Part shown: positions 11,404 through 22,371 of the stretch, piece by piece | Position numbering within the stretch: position 1 is the stretch's first letter | Layout of the letters: every line of letters begins with the position of its first letter | Source: Breviolum minutum Mf 1.05b.01 | Lineage: Eukaryota > Sar > Dinophyceae > Suessiales > Symbiodiniaceae | NCBI GenBank assembly: GCA_000507305.1 | Contig: DF240882.1 | Coordinates: 1-64,000, forward strand | Reading direction: 5' to 3' | Length of the DNA stretch: 64,000 nucleotides | The notes under the pieces: model-generated | Told to the model about the DNA's origin: nothing | The model's input: the letters and a program-made list of their open reading frames with translations, nothing else | Database searches by the model: none | Made by a program: the position numbers and the translations under genes

Positions 11404-12198
11404 GTAGATTTACCTACAAAACTGGAGGGGGTTGGAGTGGATGTTTCGCAAGCACAAATGGAGGATGTGGCTTTTGGATTGATGTTTCCACCTTTAGAGA
11501 TTTTAGGTGGATCCGCCCGGTGAACTCAGATTTTCCATTGTGTTTTTTTGGTACCAGCTGTTTCAAAGAGTGAAATAGAAGTAGCTGGTAGGCCAACATC
11601 TGATGAATACTCAACATCTCATGGATGAACTGTAACCTCAACACTTTCTCTTTTGAAAAACCAGGTGAATCTTCGAAGGATTCGAAAAATGCCAGGTTCG
11701 CCTTTTGAATTACCCAGGTTCGCTTTGGCAACCTTGACTCAGTGCAGTGGTACAACATTTCGGGTTTGGACCATGCAGGGAGGTGGAGTGAGATGTACCT
11801 TGGCTGTGGGGGTTGGGAATATCCTGTCAAGCTTGTTTGTTGTGATACATGATATGAATTGCTTTGGTGTTTTTTTTTCGGCTCAGGGCAGTGTTGGCTC
11901 GTTGCTTCAAAAGAAAAACGATAAACCACACTATATATATATATACATACAGATCATGCAGTGATTTTCCCCCGAAGATGCCTAGTTTCTGAGATTTGAA
12001 GATATCGAATCGGAAAGATTGGAGCCGTGTTTGGTATGTTTGGAAACACTTTTTTTTTGCGGATCGGATAACGGCGTTGACCGGATCCAATCAAAAACTC
12101 TTGAAAGAAAAACTTGTTTTCTTTCGAAAGTATCAGACTTCAAGGGAATTGATCTGTCACTCTCTCTCTCTCTATCTACTTACATCTATGCTCTCCAG

Positions 12199-12402
12199 GG
12201 AGCAAGTCCATATCCCACCAAAAGGGAAGTTCGGAAGATCATCGACTCAAAAGTGCCGTGCCGAATAAATAGGGGATATGTGACCGTTCTTTTAGGGGAA
12301 TTTTTCCTGACATCCAGGGTGGTGGACGTGGAAAGTTTGGATCTTCGTTTAGTGCAACTTCGGACATTGGGAACGGATGCCTGGCGCATGGCCAATTTTC
12401 AG
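12199..12402 (+). CDS. Internal 68-codon exon, unrecognised protein
   Basis: A polypyrimidine (CT)n tract and CTCTCCAG|G acceptor precede exactly 204 open bases ending at a canonical CAG|GTGCCA donor, phase 0 at both ends. The peptide begins GASPYPTKREVRKIIDS and contains GYVTVLLGEFFLTSR and LRTLGTDAWRMANFQ, with an ordinary mix of charged and hydrophobic residues. This is the strongest single exon of the left-hand gene. No known domain was recognised. Confidence 0.7.
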
Positions 12403-13091
12403 GTGCCATTTTTTTCATGGGATTTGTGATGAGACCGCTGGGTGGGATGAGTTTATGTCAAGATACGGGTTGAATCTATGCGTTTGGGAAAGGCCTGCGA
12501 AGGATTTTTTTCTGGATGGGTCTGGGGGAAATGATTTTTTCGACCTCAACCGCCTAGGTCACTGAAAAAAAGGTGGGTTTGGTAAGGATTTTGCCCAGAA
12601 TGCCTTTAGTTTAGGCTTGGGAAATATCGTTTCATTTTATCATTTTTTTTGATGAATTTTTTCGTGGCTGGAAAAATATCGCCAGCTTGCCATGAATTCT
12701 GAGCAGAAATGCTGAAACTTGAGGTGAAATTGCTCTAGAAAGGACAAGATGGACATTCACTTGCCACATATTCTGGTGACCCAATAACTCGATGTTGATA
12801 TGAAAATCTGTGAGGTCTGGTCGTCTGATGGGTAGAGAGTTGGTAGGCACTGCTCATCCCAATTACAATACTTATCTTCCCTTTATGAATGGGATGATGT
12901 GATTTGTTTGGTCCCTTTTGGATGGGGTAAGGGATTGGGTTTTTGGTGATTTTGTGGATGGGATATGTAGCTTCCCAACAAATTTGCACGACCTTTTTAA
13001 GTTGCTTCTGCTTTCATTCTTTTAGGGAGGATACTATAATTCAACAACCCACGTAATGACTCACTTTGCTAGACATGTTTGGATAATATAT

Positions 13092-13160
13092 ACCATCCAG
13101 GGAACTAACAAATCCCACCATTTTCAGGTGCTTTTGCTATTAGTTTCAGGGAGGGTACCG
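13092..13160. repeat. Short family B element
   Basis: ACCATCCAGGGAACTAACAA at the left and TATTAGTTTCAGGGAGGGTA at the right, 69 bases overall; an internally shortened copy. Confidence 0.7.
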
Positions 13161-13388
13161 CCCGCAAAATTCAACGACATAGATCTTCAAAATGGCCATT
13201 TTGAAGCCGGAGATTTCAAACTTCCAAGGCTCATCGTTTTGGATCCTTGTTCAATTTCTAGGGTGTTTTTCCTTATCAATCAGAAAATTACCAACTTGCA
13301 TCCACCTTTTCAGATACTGAAATGAATGTCCAACTTGAAACCATCGCAACCAGCGATTCCGCCTCTTCAACTTTCGTTGTTGAAATTC

Positions 13389-13490
13389 TACCCTCCTGAA
13401 AACTAACATATCCCCTGAAAATTGTTGGTTGGAAGATGTATTTTCCTCTTAAACTGGCCCCTTTTCTGGGGACATGTTAGTTTTCGGGAG
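13389..13490. repeat. Family B palindromic element
   Basis: TACCCTCCTGAAAACTAAC and GTTAGTTTTCGGGAG arms, with ATCCCCTGAAAA / TTTTCTGGGGA inner arms. Confidence 0.85.
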
Positions 13491-13640
13491 TTCAGGTCTA
13501 AAATCTTCCAACTTCAGAGCTTTCAAACTGCGCAATCCGATGCCCTGAGAGGTGATAGTGCCATCTGGGAGGTTTGGCAATGTGACCTTTTTACCTCAAT
13601 GTTGCGTCCCGTTTCTTCGAGCCTTAAGAAGGATAGTGGG

Positions 13641-13798
13641 TGTTGGGTTGGTTGGTTGGTTGTTTGTTGGTTTGTTGGTTAGTTGGTTGTTTGTTGCTTG
13701 GTTGGTTGGTTGTTAGTTAGTGAGTTAGTTAGTGAGTTAGTTAGTTAGTTAGTTAGGTCGGTGGGTTGGTTGGTTGGTTTGGTTGGTTGGTGTAGTTG
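13641..13798. repeat. (GTTG/GTTA)n tetranucleotide tract
   Basis: Imperfect (GTTG)n turning into (GTTA)n. A complementary-sense (CCAA)n tract occurs at 17213-17345, about 3.5 kb away. Confidence 0.95.
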
Positions 13799-15070
13799 TC
13801 TTTGTCGTTGACGACCGACCGCAACGACTCCTAGGCTTTGGATGGACAGCGACAACATCTTTGCAGTACGAATGGTGCCTCAGCCCAGTTTGGGGTCTGT
13901 TGATTGAAGTGTCCTCAACAGAAGCTGTTGTTTTTGAAATCTCAGGGTAATTTGGATGATAGATGTGGTTGAACAAACACATGCACCCCTGTGATGTTTT
14001 CTATTATGTGTGCTGGGTGATTTTGATCATGACTTCATCTGATTGAAAGCCACTCAACATGGTGTGTTGATGGATCGTAGCACCAATCGAGACAGAGAGC
14101 CCTTGAGATTCATGTACACCTTGCACAAAACTATGGCTTGTTAGATCAGAACCACGACAACAAAACACTTTTAGCTTCAAGTTTTGTTCCTTTGGTTCCT
14201 TCTTAGGCTGCAATTTCAATTGCACAAATTCAACAAGAACCACTTTCTTTGACAACTACCTATAGCCTATAGCTATCATATCATGCTTGGCTATTGGAAT
14301 TGGAGCGGTCACCAGATGGTCACAAAACAAAAGCAAATGAAACTAAAAGGGTCGGGTCCCAAATGGTTGTTTTTGTTAGGTGATGAAATCCTACCCGCAC
14401 CATTTTTTTTTCAATTCTGAAAATCAAATATCATTGTGAGTAACTACCAGATAGAATATTCTATTTGCTAGTCAGTCAATTTCTGTTTCATGGGCTTCGG
14501 AACCATTGCCACCATGAGTGTTTCACTCCGAAAAAACCCAAACGAATTTTGAGGTCACCATTTTTATGGGCACCAGCCCACCGCAACCTATGAAACTCGT
14601 TCGTTCGGGACAAGGTTGGTCGAGTGGGGAAGATTTATGTCGAAAAACTGTCCAAATGTACCCTGGAGAAAAACATGTGACTGATGAGTCAAAATCTTAG
14701 TCCCTAAATATGCCTTTCTCTTCAGTTTTTTGAATCAATGTTTAAAGATAAAATCAACCTGTTATCATCAGGTTAGACCTGGTATCAGGATGGATGAGCT
14801 GGGAAAATTTGCCTTGCCTGCTAACGGCTAAGAAGTTTCGATGAACATCATTTAAGGGTTGATGACCCAAACAAAAAAAAGCAGTGAATTGAGAATGGGA
14901 TCCAGTATATTGTTTGGGACCGCCAAACAGTCAATGTTGAATGGATTTCGCGGAAAAATTTCCAAATTCATAGGAAAATCCAAATAGTATCTGTCCAAAA
15001 TTCCATAGGTTGACATAGACATCCCAGGATTTTTTTTTCTTTGCGGGATCCACGCTAGTCGACTTGACAG

Positions 15071-15138
15071 GATTCCAATTGCAGCGGCGAAATGCTGGCT
15101 GCAGCAATTGGAAGGCCACATGACTGGAATCACCACGG
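15071..15138 (+). CDS. Tentative short exon
   Basis: GACTTGACAG|G acceptor, 68 open bases and a GG|GTTGTA donor. The phase-0 frame reads DSNCSGEMLAAAIGRPHDWN; another frame, IPIAAAKCWLQQLEGHMTG, is equally open. Composition is GC-richer than the flanks. Family unknown. Confidence 0.35.
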
Positions 15139-15189
15139 GTTGTAGTTATATAGTTGATGGGTGAAGGGCGTTTCTTGATAGGAGATTGG

Positions 15190-15236
15190 GATTGAAGGGA
15201 TTGAAGGGATTGAAGGGATTGAAGGGATTGAAGGGA
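15190..15236. repeat. 9-base tandem repeat (ATTGAAGGG)5
   Basis: Five perfect copies of ATTGAAGGG. Confidence 0.97.
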
Positions 15237-17212
15237 TGATAGAAGTTGTATTTCTTTTTGAAAAGAGGAAATTCCCGTTTTTTTTTGAAACAGCCATGCC
15301 CCGAAGCTGCCAATGAGAACTTTGGCTTACATGAAGAATGATTATAAGGAGAATTGTGGGAAACAGGGTGACTCAATTTGTGGTATCCATCTTATCTTCT
15401 AGGTGCTTTGTACAGCTAGAAAAACCAAGACAATGTATTTGAGCAGAACGGGAACGCATACAATAATGATCCAAAGTTGTTGTTTAACGATCGAACTTCA
15501 TGATGCTTGATTTTTCCTTTGGCATGCAAATGTCTCAAGTTTATTGACCCCCACTTTTTTTCATCCCAGCGGGAAGAAAAGCGTTTCAGTAGAACCTGAA
15601 ACAATTTAGAGACCTGTCATTTTGGGCTTTTGGGCCTTCATTTTTGCTGGGGAGTTGACTACAAGATATTGACTCTCGTGTCATTCTATTTTGGGAGGAA
15701 GCCTATTTGGGCAAATCCTATGAGCACCCTGGCTGGAACCGAGTGTGGGTTGTGAAGATCAAAAAGGCTATCAGGGGGTCTCGAAACCGTTGGGATCGTT
15801 CTTTCTATTGCTATATGCGCGAACGCCTCAAAGTGGGAATCGCAGGGATTAGACATCATCACACATACTTTATCTGAACTTTTCCATCACATGAATCACC
15901 TCCATTGTGACATTTCTTGCTCGTTTTGAAAGGTATTTTTCTGTAACCCGGCAATGCCACCATCAATGCATTGTGTATAGATTACCTGATTACCTTACAT
16001 GACGCCAAAAGAATGTTTTACAGACATCTTTGAGACGTATGTTCTATTTTCAATGGATGGATTTGTATCTCTCTCCCTCTCCTTCTTGAAATTACAGTCA
16101 ACTTCACCACAAGGCGAAAGAACGAAATCACATTAATGATATTATGATGACTTTTGATTTTCGACAAGATCAAGATTGAAGTCATTTTTTTGGGCACCGA
16201 TTAAAAAGATCTGGGTGAATTGTTGAAGCCAAAGAATCAGTCATTGACTTGGCGAGCATCGCCTCATCCCCTGAAACTCCGACAGGTGAGACCCGTTAAC
16301 TAACTGATAGATGTCGGTTTCGGTGAATGGGTGACCAATAGCGAAAGTTTTGGACCATGAAAAAAGCGAAGAAATTTGGACCCAAAGACTTGGCGAAATG
16401 AGTCATGGTGGGAGAGTGACCTTCCCAAACGAATCGCAAGATTTTTGAAGAATCAGCCGATAATGAAGTTTTTGACCTGTGGACTCAATTCTTGTGGCAC
16501 CAAGGAAGGATGTGTCAAATTGCGCAGCGGTTTGTGCTGCCACAGAGGAATGTGTAGCATTTTGTCTGCGCTTTTTTTTTGCGGCCAAAAACTGGGGGTG
16601 AAATCACAGTGAGACGATCTTTTCGATCTCATTGTAGTGGTTTAAGTTGGAGACTGGGTACCCAACCCTCCCCTCAAGTCATGACTTGTTTTGGAGTTGG
16701 TAACATATCATGACTCAAAGTGCGGTGAAGGTTGATCAGGGCCCTTCCATCATTTTTGAAAAGTATCGAAGGGAAAGGTTTGCAAATAAAGCTGCTCAAT
16801 GAAGCATTGAGACAAAATCCATTCCCGGATTCCCTTAGAGCTGTCTCCACCATGTCTTTGTCAATTATCCTTGAAAGGAGGAGGAATCGGAAAATGGCCC
16901 TTTTCCACGTCAAAAAGTTTACCAGATTCACGCCTTCTCTTCTCAAGATTTAGGGAAAGAAGGTGCAAGATTAATTCCAGTGGATTGACCAAGGATTTCT
17001 GTTTGAAGTGTGTTTTTTTGCATTTCTTTTGATCAGATTTCACTTGTTGGGATGCCAAAAAATGTCGTCAAACCCTTGCGATTTCATGATGTGCGTTTTT
17101 GGATGTTTTTTTTGAGCAGAAAGTCCATCAATCAATCAATTCCCATCTGTGGGCTCCAAGAAAGCCTTTGTCTTTTCCCTTTTGATACATGATTCTTTAA
17201 GATTAAGGTACA

Positions 17213-17345
17213 ATCAACCAACCAACCAACCAACTAACCAACTAACCAACCACCGCCCACCCAACCAAGCAACCAATCTTACAACCAACCAATCTTGCAA
17301 CCAACCAATCTTACAACCAACAAACCTTGAACCAATCTTAAACCC
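17213..17345. repeat. (CCAA)n tract with AACCAATCTTAC subrepeats
   Basis: (CCAA) units followed by three copies of a ~17-base subrepeat containing CCAATCTT. Confidence 0.95.
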
Positions 17346-17512
17346 AACTTCACAAAGCTTCAAGGCTTTTGAGATTGTGACGAATGGCAGTTGCAAGCCC
17401 TTATGGACCGATCGGACACTGGGACCTTAGCGAAGAGGTGCAGATATTTTTGGGCGACCCAACATTTTCACCGTGTCTTTTTTTTGAAAACCCAAAGAGA
17501 CTTCGGAGTATA

Positions 17513-19931
17513 GTTCCGGACTGGAACTTAGAATGCGTTTTTGGAACCGCGGGTTTTGGAAGTTAGAATGCGGAAAGACCCCGTGATGGGCCTGATTTTG
17601 CTACGGGTTGTTGGCCGCGGGGCAAAACATGCCCTATCGCCTGCATTTTGAGCCAAAAAAACAAAGTTAGAATGCCGAGAATGCGGTCCGTTTTTGCCAA
17701 ACAATGCGAATTTACTGGTATTTACAGCAAATTACGAACTTAGAATGTGGGTGCACTCCCATAAAAACGCGCTATACGCAGTGTTTTCTACATTTTTCTT
17801 GGTCCTGTTGTTTTGAATCCTGGAAAAATGTTCCATATATTATGTGATTGAAAAATCGAGCTATATGCGAGGTTTTCTGCATTTCTTGCCGTTTTCGAGC
17901 CTTCTGTAGAACCTTCCTTGTTGCTGCCTGCTGCTTCCTTTTCAATATTTACTTCAAAAAGTATTGATTTGAAACATGTTCATGCTTTTGGTTGAGTCTT
18001 TCTTCATGCTGGCGGCCTTTTCTTTTTAAACGTTTAATTAAAAACGTATTGATTTGAAGTGTTTTCGCGCTTTTGGTAGCATCTTCCTTTTGCTGGTTTC
18101 TTTTCTCTTTTCAAAGTCTAATTTAGAAACTTAACGCTTTTTCAAGCTTTTGGTCTTCTTTTTGGGTGGCTTGAAGCTTCTTTTTTTGCGTTCAATTTGA
18201 GCAGAAAACCCAAAACCCAGAATGCGGCCTATTAGGTTAAACACGTATTTACCTGCTAAACAATAAGAACTTAGAATGTGGGCAATGTCAGCGGAAGACC
18301 CAAAACTTTCAATGCGGTCCATTAGATTTACCATTTTTTAGTATTTACTTGCTAAACAATAAGAATTTAGAATGTGGGCGAAAGGTGCTATACGCAGGGT
18401 TTCTACACATTTTCTGGTCTTAATCGTGTTACCTGCAGGTGTTTCTTCATTTTTTCTTTTTCAAGCCTTTGGTAGAATCTTCCTATTGCTGGCTGCTGTT
18501 TCCTTGTCAATATCTATTTCAAAAAGTATTGATTTGACACTTTTTCATGCTTTTGGTCGAATCTTCTTTTTGCTGGCTGCTTTTTCTTTGTAAACGTTTA
18601 ATCAAGAAAGCATTGATTTGAAGCTTTTTCAAGTTTTTCGTCTTCCTTATTGCTTTCTGCCTTTCCCTTGAAGCTCCTATTTTTTACCGTCAATTTGAGC
18701 AGAAAACCCAAAACCCAGAATGCGGCCTATTAGGTTAAACACGTATTTACTTGCTAAACAATAAGAACTTAGAATGTGGACAATTTCAGCGGAAGATCCA
18801 AAACTTTCAATGCGGTCCATTAGATTTACCATTTTAAACTGTATTTACTTGCTAAACAAGAAGAAGTTAGAATGTGGGTGAAAGGTGCTATACGCAGGGT
18901 TTCCACACATTTTTTGGTCTTAATCGTGTTACCTGCAGGTTGTTTTTTCTTTTTTTCTTTTTCAAGCCTTTGGTAGAATCTTCCTTATTGCTGACTGCTG
19001 TTTCCTTTTCAATATTTACTTCAAAAAGTATTGATTTGACACTTTTTCATGCGTTTGGTCGAATCTTCTTTTTGCTGGCTGCTTTTTCTTTGTAAACGTT
19101 TAATCGAGAAAGCATTGGTTTGAAGCTTTTTCAAGTTTTTCGTCTTCCTTTTTGCTCTCTGCCTTCTTTTTGTTTTCTGCCTTTCCCTTGAAGCTCCTAG
19201 TTTTACGGTCAATTTGAGCAGAAAACCCAAAACCCAGAATGCGGCCTATTAGGTTAAACACGTATTTACTTGCTAAACAATAAGAACTTAGAATGTGGGC
19301 AATGTTAGCGGAAGACCCAAAACTTTCAATGCGGTCCATTAGATTTACCATTTCTAACTGTATTTACTTGCTAAACAATAAGAAGTTAGAATGTGGGCGA
19401 AAGGTGCTATACGCAGGGTTTCTACACATTTTCTGGTTTTAATCGTGTTACCTGCAGGTGTTTTTCATTTTTTTCTTTTTCAAGCCTTTGGTAGAATCTT
19501 CCTTATTGCTGGCTGCTGTTTCCTTTTCAATATCTTTTTCAAAAAGGATTGATTTGACACTTTTTCATGCGTTTGGTCGAATCTTCTTTTTGCTGGCTGC
19601 TTTTTCTTTGTACACGTTTAATCAAGAAAGCATTGATTTGAAGCTTTTTCAAGTTTTTGGTCTTCCTTATTGCTTTCTGCCTTTCCCTTGAAGCTCCTAT
19701 TTTTTTTGTGGGCCACCCTCACCCTCTCATGATTTCATAACATTATTATTCAACTTTTTAGCATGTTTTAGCTCTCAACACTGGGCTCTGAAGCAGTTTT
19801 TGGCCACCCTTTCATGGTTTTGTATTTTTTTGTTAAACTTAGAATGTGGGGGGACACCCGCATTGCAACTTGGGCCTTTTTTGTACCATTTTACCCCGCG
19901 GATCCTCGTATTCTAACTTCCAGTCCGTCGC
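17513..19931. mobile_element. 2.4-kb non-autonomous TIR element with internal ~500-base repeats
   Basis: The left end CGGACTGGAACTTAGAATGCG (from 17517) is matched in reverse complement at the right end (CG(T)ATTCTAACTTCCAGTCCG, to about 19927). TATA flanks both ends (17509-17512 and 19932-19935) and may be the target duplication. The interior has about four copies of a 500-627 base unit, anchored on TTAGAATGTGGG at about 17741, 18368, 18868 and 19387. The TIR core ACTTAGAATG recurs many times inside, like subterminal binding sites. There is no transposase-like frame; the repeated Phe/Leu-rich 70-codon frames are by-products of the T-rich unit. Confidence 0.75.
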
Positions 19932-20173
19932 TATAGAAATTATCAAAAAAACATGTTAGAGAAAAGTATAGAAACGTGCAAATGTTTTTTTCTTTTTAAC
20001 CTTTCAACATTGTGTTCACCACGCTTCATTAGGCAAGAGTTGCACCTCTTCTTGGGAAGAAATTCATATATATATATATATACAGTCACAATAGTAATGA
20101 TATTGATATACTAGACTACGCGTTTTTCATAAACATAAATGTTCAACCTGCCTTGAAATCTGGTCCTTTCAAG

Positions 20174-20348
20174 GAAGTCACGACTCAGCCCAAAAAACAA
20201 AACCTCAGGAAGGGACAAGGCTATTGCGGACTCTTTCGTCAACGATGTCAACCAATGCATCTGGGAATGGAGTGCTGGGATCAATATGAGATGGCTCAAG
20301 GCACCGGTTTCGACGGCAGTTGAAACTGTCGGGAAAATAACGGCAACT
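20174..20348 (+). CDS. Candidate exon upstream of the TIR-like gene
   Basis: CTTTCAAG|G acceptor and about 58 open codons. The text includes DKAIADSFVNDVNQCIWEW and NMRWLKAPVSTAVETVGKI. GT donors exist after GCAACT (phase 0, fits the next exon) and four bases later. The minus strand is also open with a hydrophobic peptide. The + strand is preferred for its acceptor, charge distribution and agreement with downstream exons. A family B palindrome begins a dozen bases after the donor, inside the presumed intron. Function unknown; it may be the N-terminal region of the FVSHAW protein. Confidence 0.5.
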
Positions 20349-20360
20349 GTCGGTGACATT

Positions 20361-20467
20361 TACCCTCCAGTAAACTAACATGGCAATGAAAATTCACCTT
20401 TCCAATAGGAAATACATCTTCAAATTGTGGATTTCCCATTGCTATGTTAGTTTAGTGGGGGGTGCAT
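20361..20467. repeat. Family B palindromic element
   Basis: TACCCTCCAGTAAACTAACA and TGTTAGTTTAGTGGGGGGT arms with an ATGGCAATG / CATTGCTAT inner arm. Confidence 0.88.
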
Positions 20468-20703
20468 ACATTTATGACTGAAGTCTTGTCTTCTGAAACA
20501 GACAGAAATTTTCATCCAAAAAAAAATCGGCCCAGAAAAAAAAACACCACAAGATCTCGAATCACGAGGCTCTTGGCCTCGAGCTGCTAGTTTTATCCTT
20601 GGCCTAGTACCACCTATGGTGCTGCTGGTGCTCTACTTGGGTAAATGTGGTGTTTCGAAACACTCGAAGGTGGCTGACGGTGGATTTTGGAGAATTTTGA
20701 GGG

Positions 20704-20818
20704 GTACACCCCTGAAATTCAACATGGAACCTGGAAATGATGGTTTCTATCCATTGGAATCTCCTTTTCCAAGGGGCCCCCATTTTCAGGTGAACCATGT
20801 TTGTTTTGGGGGGGTGTA
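20704..20818. repeat. Family A/B-related palindromic element
   Basis: GTACACCCCTGAAATTCAAC at the left and TGTTTGTTTTGGGGGGGTGTA at the right; arms contain ATGGAACCTGGAAATG and CATTTTCAGGTGAACCAT. Confidence 0.85.
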
Positions 20819-21285
20819 TGGATAAGGGATCTCCCATACCACTCCTGAGGGGTACATCTCCCGTGCTTCAAGCATTGAAGAAAACACCCCACAGAAGTCG
20901 GGTTTTGGATTGAAATAACAGGATAATAACAGGAAAACTTGGGAACGTTCCGTCCTCAGAAACACGTTGGTTTGAACAAATGAAGAACCTCAACGTTTCG
21001 TTTCACTTTTTGAAGTCATACGAAAGCATCAGAACTTTAAAAGACCAGCACTGTTACCCGTTACCTTTCTTGAAAAGGAGTACTATCCGATCCATCTTTT
21101 TCTTCTTTAAGTTTTGGGGAAGTCGGTGGACTTTTCCCATTTTTTTTCCAACCCCAAAGCACCAGCAAAAATCCCATTGCCAGGGTATCAGGTTCGTTTG
21201 AAAGTCCAGGAAGCCAGGTCAATTTAAGTATCGTCCAAGTGAATTTGTTTTGATCTGCTTTTGAATCCTGAAATCCGCAATATGA

Positions 21286-21396
21286 CTGTTGATGGTTCAG
21301 AAATCCTGCACCAGCTGAGGCACTGTAGTTTGTCCCATTATTTACAGGGTTTTAGCACCATCCCAGGTGGTTGTTTGGGATTTCAGCCATCAACAG
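21286..21396. repeat. Family E element (TTGATGGTTCAGAAATCC ends)
   Basis: The left end CTGTTGATGGTTCAGAAATC and right end GATTTCAGCCATCAACAG are inverted copies. Same family as 33173-33297 and 56711-56832. Confidence 0.8.
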
Positions 21397-21425
21397 GATC
21401 ATCCGATCGAGACCCCCGTCGGTAG

Positions 21426-21554
21426 GATGTTTCTAGCTCCGACTCTGACTCCGACGATGGGAGCGATGCTTCCACGAGTTCCTCCGTGGAAACTTGGAAA
21501 GATCCAGCCTGGGCGGCCATTTCAATGCTTCAATTATTGGACCTGCATCAGAAG
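21426..21554 (+). CDS. Acidic Ser-rich exon of the FVSHAW gene
   Basis: GGTAG|G acceptor, 43 codons in phase 0 and a CAGAAG|GTGTGA donor. The peptide starts with an acidic Ser/Asp tract (DVSSSDSDSDDGSD), then ASTSSSVETWKDPAWAA and SMLQLLDLHQK. A disordered acidic linker before a folded domain is common in large protist proteins, but no function follows from it. Its phase-0 end joins the phase-0 start of the exon at 22231. One other frame is open and proline-rich; the splice signals and acidic composition favour this one. Confidence 0.6.
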
Positions 21555-21604
21555 GTGTGAGGGGGGTGCTTTGGGAAAGGAAACATGGAAAAAGCCTTGT
21601 GGGG

Positions 21605-21714
21605 TTACCCCCCCTGGAAGTTTAACAGCTCGCCCCTGAAAATAAGCCATGCCAAAAGGAAAGTAATCTTCCAAGCATCATTTTTCAGGGGCTATGTTAA
21701 ACTTCGGGGGTGTA
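21605..21714. repeat. Family A palindromic MITE-like element
   Basis: TTACCCCCCCTGGAAGTTTA and GTTAAACTTCGGGGGTGTAA outer arms; the loop carries CCAAAAGGAAAGTAATCTT, also found in the 3511 copy. It lies just inside the intron after 21554. Confidence 0.9.
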
Positions 21715-22230
21715 ACAGTTTTTTTGGATAATAGGTTGAGTGTTTGGCAAGCTTTTCTAGAGAGTTGTTAGGTTCATTGGTTGGAGCAGCCAATACCCCT
21801 CCAGAATCCGGATTGCCGAGCAGTCAGAGGGGATTTCCGAGACGGATCAGGTTTATTTACACACACATGAAGGTTCACATGGAAGCTACTAATTGTCGGG
21901 GATCTTGGGAATTTATGGGATTTTTGGGTACATTTTTCAGGTTCCAATCTTTCTTTTCACGCACCAGTTGTACTGTATTTGATCTTCTATCATTTTTTTT
22001 TCGACTTAAAGAAAAGACAAAGGTCAATTGGTCTTCAGTGAGACCCTTCAAATCAGCATCTTTCACTTCCAATGAACCATGCTTTGGAGGTGACTCAAAA
22101 ATGACTGCCATAGCTATCAGCCAATGATTAGTTCCTTCAGGTGGGTGGGTTTTCTCAATCTACAGTGATATTTCCTTTCTCGGTGTTTCCTACAGGTCCA
22201 CACGCTCAGCAGCCCCATTTTTCAACAGAG

Positions 22231-22371
22231 GCCAGAGATGAATTTGAAGAGGAGTTCCCTGATATCACGATGCATCATGTGAACGCTCGTATTCTGCAAC
22301 CACTCTGCGAGCGTTTTCAGAAGTGTTATGCACATATTGTGAATGAGGAGGTCGGGACGTCGCGATTTCAA
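22231..22371 (+). CDS. Exon of the FVSHAW TIR-like gene (lead-in segment)
   Basis: CAACAGAG|GCC acceptor in phase 0. The frame reads RDEFEEEFPDITMHHVNA, then RILQPLCERFQKCYAHIVN. A segment of this kind (two-helix text ending in a Pro-Leu-Cys motif and a Tyr-Ala strand) directly precedes the FVSHAW motif in the dinoflagellate proteins I recall. An alternative upstream acceptor at 22195 changes only the incoming phase. The donor is either GT after CAA (22371) or GT after TTG (22395); both are phase 0. A stop follows at about 22400. Confidence 0.65.

Larger units (their letters stand above)
12403..15070. other. Spacer or intron with palindromes and tetranucleotide repeats
   Basis: Holds palindromic elements (13092-13160, 13389-13490) and the GTTG/GTTA tract. 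A frame around 13150-13230 (FNDIDLQNGHFEAGD) could be a further exon but has no convincing boundaries. Confidence 0.45.
15139..17512. other. Spacer with simple repeats and weak open frames
   Basis: Contains a 9-base tandem repeat and the (CCAA)n tract. Frames at 16376-16612 and 16732-16953 look protein-like on both strands but lack a consistent acceptor/donor pair, so no exon is called. Confidence 0.45.

Noticed and set aside
18372-19691. Three similar ~73-codon Phe/Leu-rich frames that look like a repeated membrane protein
   Set aside because: They are copies of the ~500-base internal repeat of the 17513-19931 element; each ends at a stop in the same place and none has coding-like third positions.
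21875-22111. 78-codon minus frame with coherent charged text
   Set aside because: Lies in an intron of a plus-strand gene, with no acceptor/donor pair on the minus strand and no recognised motif. Noted as unexplained.
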